DNA from: Porticoccus sp.
Lineage (GTDB): Bacteria; Pseudomonadota; Gammaproteobacteria; Pseudomonadales; Porticoccaceae
Direction: 5' to 3'
NCBI GenBank assembly: GCA_011049795.1
Contig: DRHD01000243.1
Location: 1-16,221 of the forward strand
DNA: 16,221 nt
The position numbers and the translations under genes were made by a program. How positions within the stretch are numbered: position 1 is the first letter of the stretch; every line of letters starts with the position of its first letter. Below the pieces are notes generated by a model. The model was given only the letters and a program-made list of their open reading frames with translations, was not told where the DNA came from and made no database searches. Below, piece after piece: positions 11,372 through 16,221 of the stretch.

Positions 11372-14300
11372 CTACCCCCATATCCAACCTGTTGCACCAC
11401 ATTGTACCGTATTTGGCAGGTTCGCATCTCCATAAACGGTAATGGCCGCACCCGCATATTCTAGCAAAGTCAATTTGTGCCTTCCTATCCCAACATGTCG
11501 AGATAGTATTGCCCCGGTTGTGCCGTAACCCGTAAATCCCCCAATATAATTATCTTTGGCGGTTGTGCCATCTACATCAATTGCACCTGCCAAAAAGTTT
11601 GCGCCCGCCCCGAAAATGAAATTACAATATACCGGATCATCATCAACGCAATTACAAAACTCTACTTTATTATTAACATCATTATTCCAGGGACGCAACG
11701 TCGCAACAGCATAAACCCAACTATCCGTAGTATCTATTATTGAGAAAAAACGAAGAACACGATTATAACGATTTGAAACATTTCGCGCTGGAAAGGTCGT
11801 AGTGTATACTCCGGAATCAAAGGTAACACCATTGGTCGATGTTGACACAAGAATACTCCCAGCAAGTCGCCAACCTGTTGAGCCTGTTAATACATCAATA
11901 CCGTCAACCTGTACAATCGCTGTAGCGCGTGCTGTCGAAGATGCCCAGGCAACCATACGCAAAGCAAGACCACCATCGTCCACAACAAAAATATCTACGA
12001 CTGTCCCCTTGACCACCTTTGATAAAATAGCAACCGTGCCGTCAGCAGTGCTGTTTTGGTCAACCGTTATCTGAGTAGCACTATCAATAGACGAAATCTG
12101 GGCAAATAAACCTACACCCGTACCCGTTACAAGCATCCCCTCAATTAATTGCGAGGTATTAGTCATGTTATCAATAATGGCCGTACCATTGTGAGTATCA
12201 CCATCTTGAACATCTGTCAATTTTACACTAATATCACTACCTAATTCATGCGTATCCCAGGTAGTGCCATTGTACAATGCGAGTCTATTTCCCTTGCACG
12301 GTGTCAAAAATATTTCTTGCTTGTTGGGTTGAGATGTAGTAGAAACAGCAACGCCGGTTTCCAGAGTTAACCGGGCATTGAATGGCAACAGCACTGTTCC
12401 GGTGACACCGCCTCCACCAGCAAGGATGGCTTCGGATATAGCCTGCGCAGTCAATAATTGGTCATCAGTAGGTGACGCATCCATAGCCGTGTCAATTTCA
12501 TTAACCGTCGTGCCGGATGCCAACTCAAGCGTTCCCTGTATTTCCAGGTTGTTATAAACTAATATATTGCCCAAATTATCTATCATCAATCTGAGAATAT
12601 TATCAGTCCATAAAGATAAACTACCATCTTGCCTGTTAATAAGTGCAATATCATTGTTGCTGTTTGATGTTGAACCAAGATACCAAAGTTGTGTGTTGCC
12701 AGTATAAAAGTTATGGCCTGTAATCACTGAATTAGCAAATTCAGAATTGTCGGCCGTTATCACATGCAGCAGACCACTCGGAAAACCACCAACAGTTCCG
12801 GGGTAAAGACCCTTAACTTCTAACGGAGCATTTGGATTACCTGTTCCAATGCCAAGCCTTCCCCCTGCTGTTAAGGATATTAAATAAGTAGTTCCGTCAG
12901 CTTTGAACGCCGCAAGCAACTTCTTAGTAGCATCATCATCTGTAGTTTTAAGAATAAGAGCTTCTGTGGTGGCTGTAGGGACTTGGATTTCAAGAAGGCC
13001 TGTCATTATGTCGCCATCTATATCCACATAATCATCAACCACCGCTAGAGGATCGCCGGCTGTGCCACTGCCGGTCAAGGTTGCATCAGTCGATACAGTA
13101 GACAGTCCACTACCGGGGCTTAACGTTTGTAAAAAGCGTGTGCCTTCAAGTTTGTTAAACTCTTCAAGTGTCCAGTTGGCACCACTGTATTTCAATATCG
13201 CCTTGCCGATGAATACAAACTCCAGAGCCAATGCAGCGATCTCTCCTAAGCTGACATTCGGTGGGGCTAGTGCCTGGATGACTGCCAGTGACGTACTATT
13301 GACTTGCCCTTGTTGCCAGATGAAGCGATAATTTTTTGACACTGCATCATCGGTGGTCGGGATAGCGATTAACCAAATCGCCATATAGGAGCTGTTGGCC
13401 ATCAATGTCTGTGTCCATGCGCCACCGGTGAACTCGTTCCAATAGGGGCGGTTGGTGGACAGCGATACAATATCTGTTTGGGCTATTGCAAAATTAGATG
13501 TGTCAGTTGATGTCAGCCAATGCCATGAGTAGCTCTCAGCTGCGAGGGCATCCAGGGCAGACATTAAGTCTTCATCATAAATAGTTGGCGATGAGACTAG
13601 AGGTCTTCGTTCGGCAGCGGTTGTGCTGTCAAGCGTATAACCAGAGAAGTCTCCGCCCTCTGTTTTATATGTGCCGATCACCTCGTGAAATTGTTTGTGA
13701 GCTGTCCAGTCCATCAACCCGTGACAATTCCGCAAGCCCCACTTGTGGGTGGCACCAAAGGACACGAACGCGATATGTCCTTCATAAAATTTCCATACCG
13801 TGTCAGACCAGGATATACCTGTATCATCAAACATCAGGAACCAAAGACCGGGGGTGTTGTCATGTGGATTGGACACCCAGCCCGATACCAACTCAGTAAC
13901 AACTTCCCCTTTGAAATACGCCTTGACAGTGCCTGTTAGGGTTATCGTTCTGGCAGTGCTGTCATATGTGGATACAATGTTGGCCGGATCTGTAAACCCA
14001 GTCGGATCGGCAGTCACGTCATACAGGTTGCCGATAGTCTCCCAATCAGCTGCACCATCGGTGTTGTCCAGGCACATGTAAATCTGTTCACCCACGATGT
14101 CAATCCAAAGACTACCAATCTCGTATCGTAGATCTATGTCGTCAGTAACCTCCGGCTTAACTGTTCCGGTGTAGTTGTTCTTACGTTCGGGAGCTGCGAT
14201 CCAATCACGCCCATCACCGAAGTCATCGCCCTCGGTAAGCAGCGTTATTTCCGTATAGAGGAGGTAGTAGCGAACAGGTAGTGCTCGTGCGCTGCGTGCG

Positions 14301-14980
14301 TTGAATGCTTCATCAACGTCACCTTCCCAGGTAATTACCTCATCTATTAATTTAGCAGTGCTGGCTACAGCTTCAAGTTCGTTGGAGGCGTTGACGAACA
14401 CTGCACAGATGAGGTGCTGGTTGTTGCCGTCACCATCCGCAGCTGGGATGTAGCTTTCCAGATCGATCTTGCCGCCTGGGAATACAACATGCTCTCCTTC
14501 GTCAGAGATGTAAGGGGATGCCTCAACACGCACCTCGAACTTTTTTCCCGTATCGCTTGTGGTGCCAAGAGGTTTAGCCAGGAATAGATCGGCATTACGC
14601 ATGTAGACGAACTTGTTATAGGGAGAGTTCGGGTTCTCGGCACGGGGGTTTTTGTCAAGTTCCAACAACGCCTCCCGGTCAGTACCGAGTACACCCAGCT
14701 GACCGTCGTAGGCTAATCCGATGTAGACAGCTGTTCCAACCTTTTCTGGCCCACCGTACCCAGCACCAGACAGTACAGTAAATGCTTTACCGTATTGAGT
14801 AGAACCATCCTCATTTTCGCCATCCAGGAAACGTGCGTAGTATAAGTATGGCTGCCTTTTAGCGCTGATGTTTCCGTTCTCATCGCCCAAGACGGCCTGT
14901 TCAGAATCTTGCTGGTTAACGTTCCTGACCCCACGACGCAATCTTGCGAGCTTACTGGCTGTTCTAGCGTCTAGTCTCAT
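11372..14980 (-). CDS. Large tail-fibre-like virion protein
   Basis: 1202 aa; ATG 14980 overlaps the upstream stop by 4 bases (ATGA). No enzymatic motif is seen. Recurrent phage fibre segments appear in order: a globular N-terminal region (about 1-330), middle strand-rich repeats, LTGSGTAGDPL near 635-645, GRLGIGTGNPNAPLEVKG near 705-722, GTLELASGTTVNEI near 815-828 with SPTDDQLLTAQAISEAI, QISSIDSATQITVDQ near 960-975, and a C-terminal beta-rich tip (from about 1080) ending QCGATGWIWG. These are patterns of trimeric tail fibres and receptor-binding proteins. No S74-type intramolecular chaperone motif is evident at the C-terminus. The C-terminal half is AT-richer than the N-terminal half, suggesting a swapped module. 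It probably contacts the host surface. Sure of the class, not of the receptor. Confidence 0.85.
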   Translation of the reverse strand: MRLDARTASKLARLRRGVRNVNQQDSEQAVLGDENGNISAKRQPYLYYARFLDGENEDGSTQYGKAFTVLSGAGYGGPEKVGTAVYIGLAYDGQLGVLGTDREALLELDKNPRAENPNSPYNKFVYMRNADLFLAKPLGTTSDTGKKFEVRVEASPYISDEGEHVVFPGGKIDLESYIPAADGDGNNQHLICAVFVNASNELEAVASTAKLIDEVITWEGDVDEAFNARSARALPVRYYLLYTEITLLTEGDDFGDGRDWIAAPERKNNYTGTVKPEVTDDIDLRYEIGSLWIDIVGEQIYMCLDNTDGAADWETIGNLYDVTADPTGFTDPANIVSTYDSTARTITLTGTVKAYFKGEVVTELVSGWVSNPHDNTPGLWFLMFDDTGISWSDTVWKFYEGHIAFVSFGATHKWGLRNCHGLMDWTAHKQFHEVIGTYKTEGGDFSGYTLDSTTAAERRPLVSSPTIYDEDLMSALDALAAESYSWHWLTSTDTSNFAIAQTDIVSLSTNRPYWNEFTGGAWTQTLMANSSYMAIWLIAIPTTDDAVSKNYRFIWQQGQVNSTSLAVIQALAPPNVSLGEIAALALEFVFIGKAILKYSGANWTLEEFNKLEGTRFLQTLSPGSGLSTVSTDATLTGSGTAGDPLAVVDDYVDIDGDIMTGLLEIQVPTATTEALILKTTDDDATKKLLAAFKADGTTYLISLTAGGRLGIGTGNPNAPLEVKGLYPGTVGGFPSGLLHVITADNSEFANSVITGHNFYTGNTQLWYLGSTSNSNNDIALINRQDGSLSLWTDNILRLMIDNLGNILVYNNLEIQGTLELASGTTVNEIDTAMDASPTDDQLLTAQAISEAILAGGGGVTGTVLLPFNARLTLETGVAVSTTSQPNKQEIFLTPCKGNRLALYNGTTWDTHELGSDISVKLTDVQDGDTHNGTAIIDNMTNTSQLIEGMLVTGTGVGLFAQISSIDSATQITVDQNSTADGTVAILSKVVKGTVVDIFVVDDGGLALRMVAWASSTARATAIVQVDGIDVLTGSTGWRLAGSILVSTSTNGVTFDSGVYTTTFPARNVSNRYNRVLRFFSIIDTTDSWVYAVATLRPWNNDVNNKVEFCNCVDDDPVYCNFIFGAGANFLAGAIDVDGTTAKDNYIGGFTGYGTTGAILSRHVGIGRHKLTLLEYAGAAITVYGDANLPNTVQCGATGWIWG

Positions 14981-16202
14981 CTTGGATAAACCCCCTGACC
15001 ATCACTGCTTGGTGCCGCATACACTGTTAGGTTTAAACCCCCATCCACTGATCGTAGGATGCTGCTGGCATCTGCCACGTATACCGTATCTATGCGGCGT
15101 GGATCAGCCGCCACCCACAGCGAGTTGCTGGTTGGGTCGGTATTAAAGTTCCAAGTGTTTCCCAGGTCGGTGGTGTAGGCTAGTTTATAACTACCACCAA
15201 AACTAGCTAAGAACCAGATGTAGTCATCGTCGACACTGGTCATCGCAAGGCTACCAGGGCCAATCGCAAAGCCATCATTAAAGCCATCGTTCGGTGTGAT
15301 GTTGGTTAGCACATCGTTCACTACTTTGTACAAACCTACTGCACCACCATCTGGTGCCACCAGGTAGTCGTCCCCCTTACCGAATTTTAATATGGCCATA
15401 GCGTATCGTCCAGCCCCTATAGCTGAGCCTTGATCGGCATTGACTAAGTATCCCTGTCCGGCAAACGCCGCACGCTTCACTTTTTCATCCATTGCAGCTA
15501 ATACTCTTTGCCCCTTGCGTCTGGTGAAGCTACCTTCACCTAGCGTCATCAGGCCAACACCCTGCGCTGCTTCAAAGGAGGCCCCTTTGTCATCGCTATA
15601 GCGGGTCGACACCCAGTCTGCCTCAACAGTGCCGTCTACCTGAATGCCAGAAAACCGGACATAAGCGCCGTTAGATTCCTTCCTGTCCATCGACAGGTGG
15701 AAGTATAGGTACTGTTGTGTTCCAGGCAAGATAGGCATATTGACACTATCACCAAAACCCACATTGGAAAATTCACCGATGGTAAAAACTAGCAAGCTGC
15801 CGAACTGTTTATCAAACCCCTCAATGGACCAACGCTTATACCCCTGTGGGGTTGAGATCGGGCGCTTGTAATCACCACGAACAAAGATGTCGGTTACGGT
15901 CAGCCCTGGAGGTATTGACCACTTTATGGTGGCAGCTACACCCCCCTGTGACCCTGCACCACCAAGTATCTTCTGAGTATCATCATCGTAGATACCTGGA
16001 TAATTGGATGCCGGTTGGGATAAAGATTCGTGACTGCTCGCCACCAGGTCAGCTGTACCATCTTCATCCATGTCATCTGTCTTACTGTAAAATGCCAGCC
16101 CTTCCAGGGGGAAGCCGGAGACGGGAACATAGTGCCTGGACAGCCCGTAAATAATAGCCCCCGATTTGTCGGTTACATTAACGAGCGTTGCCAGTATGTC
16201 AG
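14977..16202 (-). CDS. Tail-associated protein with Asp-box motifs, 5' end cut by the window edge
   Basis: The frame is open from the right edge (last real base 16202) to a TGA at 14977, at least 407 residues, and the start is missing; the first internal Met (16071) is not the true start because coding continues upstream without a stop. A YTTDLGNTW segment (15151-15177) is an Asp box (S/T-x-D-x-G-x-T-W), and RSVDGGLNL (near 15025-15051) is a degenerate second copy; these occur in beta-propeller proteins such as sialidases and tail tips. DEDGTADLVAS near 16040-16070 resembles an FG-GAP-like calcium loop. Trp/Gly-rich strand segments elsewhere agree. Likely a tail or baseplate surface protein that binds or cuts glycans; no sialidase catalytic set is visible. 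Overlaps the fibre gene by 4 bases. Confidence 0.75.
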
Positions 16203-16221
16203 CTGTCTCTTATACACATCT
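16203..16221. other. Tn5/Nextera mosaic-end adapter sequence (artefact)
   Basis: CTGTCTCTTATACACATCT is identical to the 19-base Tn5 mosaic end used in Nextera libraries and lies exactly at the end of the window. It should be treated as untrimmed adapter, not as phage sequence. Confidence 0.97.

Noticed and set aside
16203..16221. The Tn5 mosaic end as a real mobile-element end
   Set aside because: Exact 19-base match at the very end of the contig with no transposase or second end; adapter is the simple explanation.

Overview
The window reads as a fragment of a tailed double-stranded DNA bacteriophage, or of a prophage, cut off at both ends. The evidence is tightly packed genes with 1-, 4- and 8-base overlaps, strong Shine-Dalgarno sites (so a bacterial host), a primase-like replication protein, a tyrosine integrase, an HNH-type protein and a large tail-fibre-like protein followed by small membrane proteins. 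No host housekeeping gene is visible, and the host cannot be named from the sequence. The last 19 bases (16203-16221) match the Tn5/Nextera mosaic end and are almost certainly sequencing adapter, so biological sequence ends at 16202.

There are three transcription blocks. (1) A leftward early block, 3961 to 1: an unknown 194-aa protein, a small ribbon-helix-helix-like protein, a calcineurin-type metallophosphoesterase, a 57-aa Cys-rich protein, and a primase-like protein with a zinc finger and a P-loop domain that runs off the left edge. (2) A rightward block, 4213 to 8902: four small unknown proteins, an RNase HI-fold protein that has lost two of four catalytic acids, a zinc-ribbon protein, a tyrosine recombinase with all its catalytic residues, a small unknown protein, an HNH-like protein, and a four-helix membrane protein ending in a zinc ribbon. 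(3) A leftward late block, 16202 to 9126: an Asp-box-containing tail-associated protein cut by the right edge, a 1202-aa tail-fibre-like protein, a 140-aa and a 66-aa protein, two membrane-anchored proteins (possible lysis or late-envelope functions) and a 205-aa unknown. A GC-rich terminator follows at 9079-9103.

Blocks 1 and 2 diverge from a compact control region (3962-4212). Two back-to-back sigma70-like promoters lie there with their -35 boxes 10 bp apart, joined by a tandem GACCCTT repeat, and a perfect 7+7 bp inverted repeat sits in the leftward leader. A second rightward promoter at 4704-4733 shares its -10 and early transcribed sequence with the first. Blocks 2 and 3 converge on 8903-9125, which holds unusual overlapping inverted repeats. 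Together this looks like a temperate-phage arrangement: replication to the left, small accessory genes plus integration to the right, tail and late genes converging from the far side. A classical repressor, lysin, terminase or capsid gene is not in the window.
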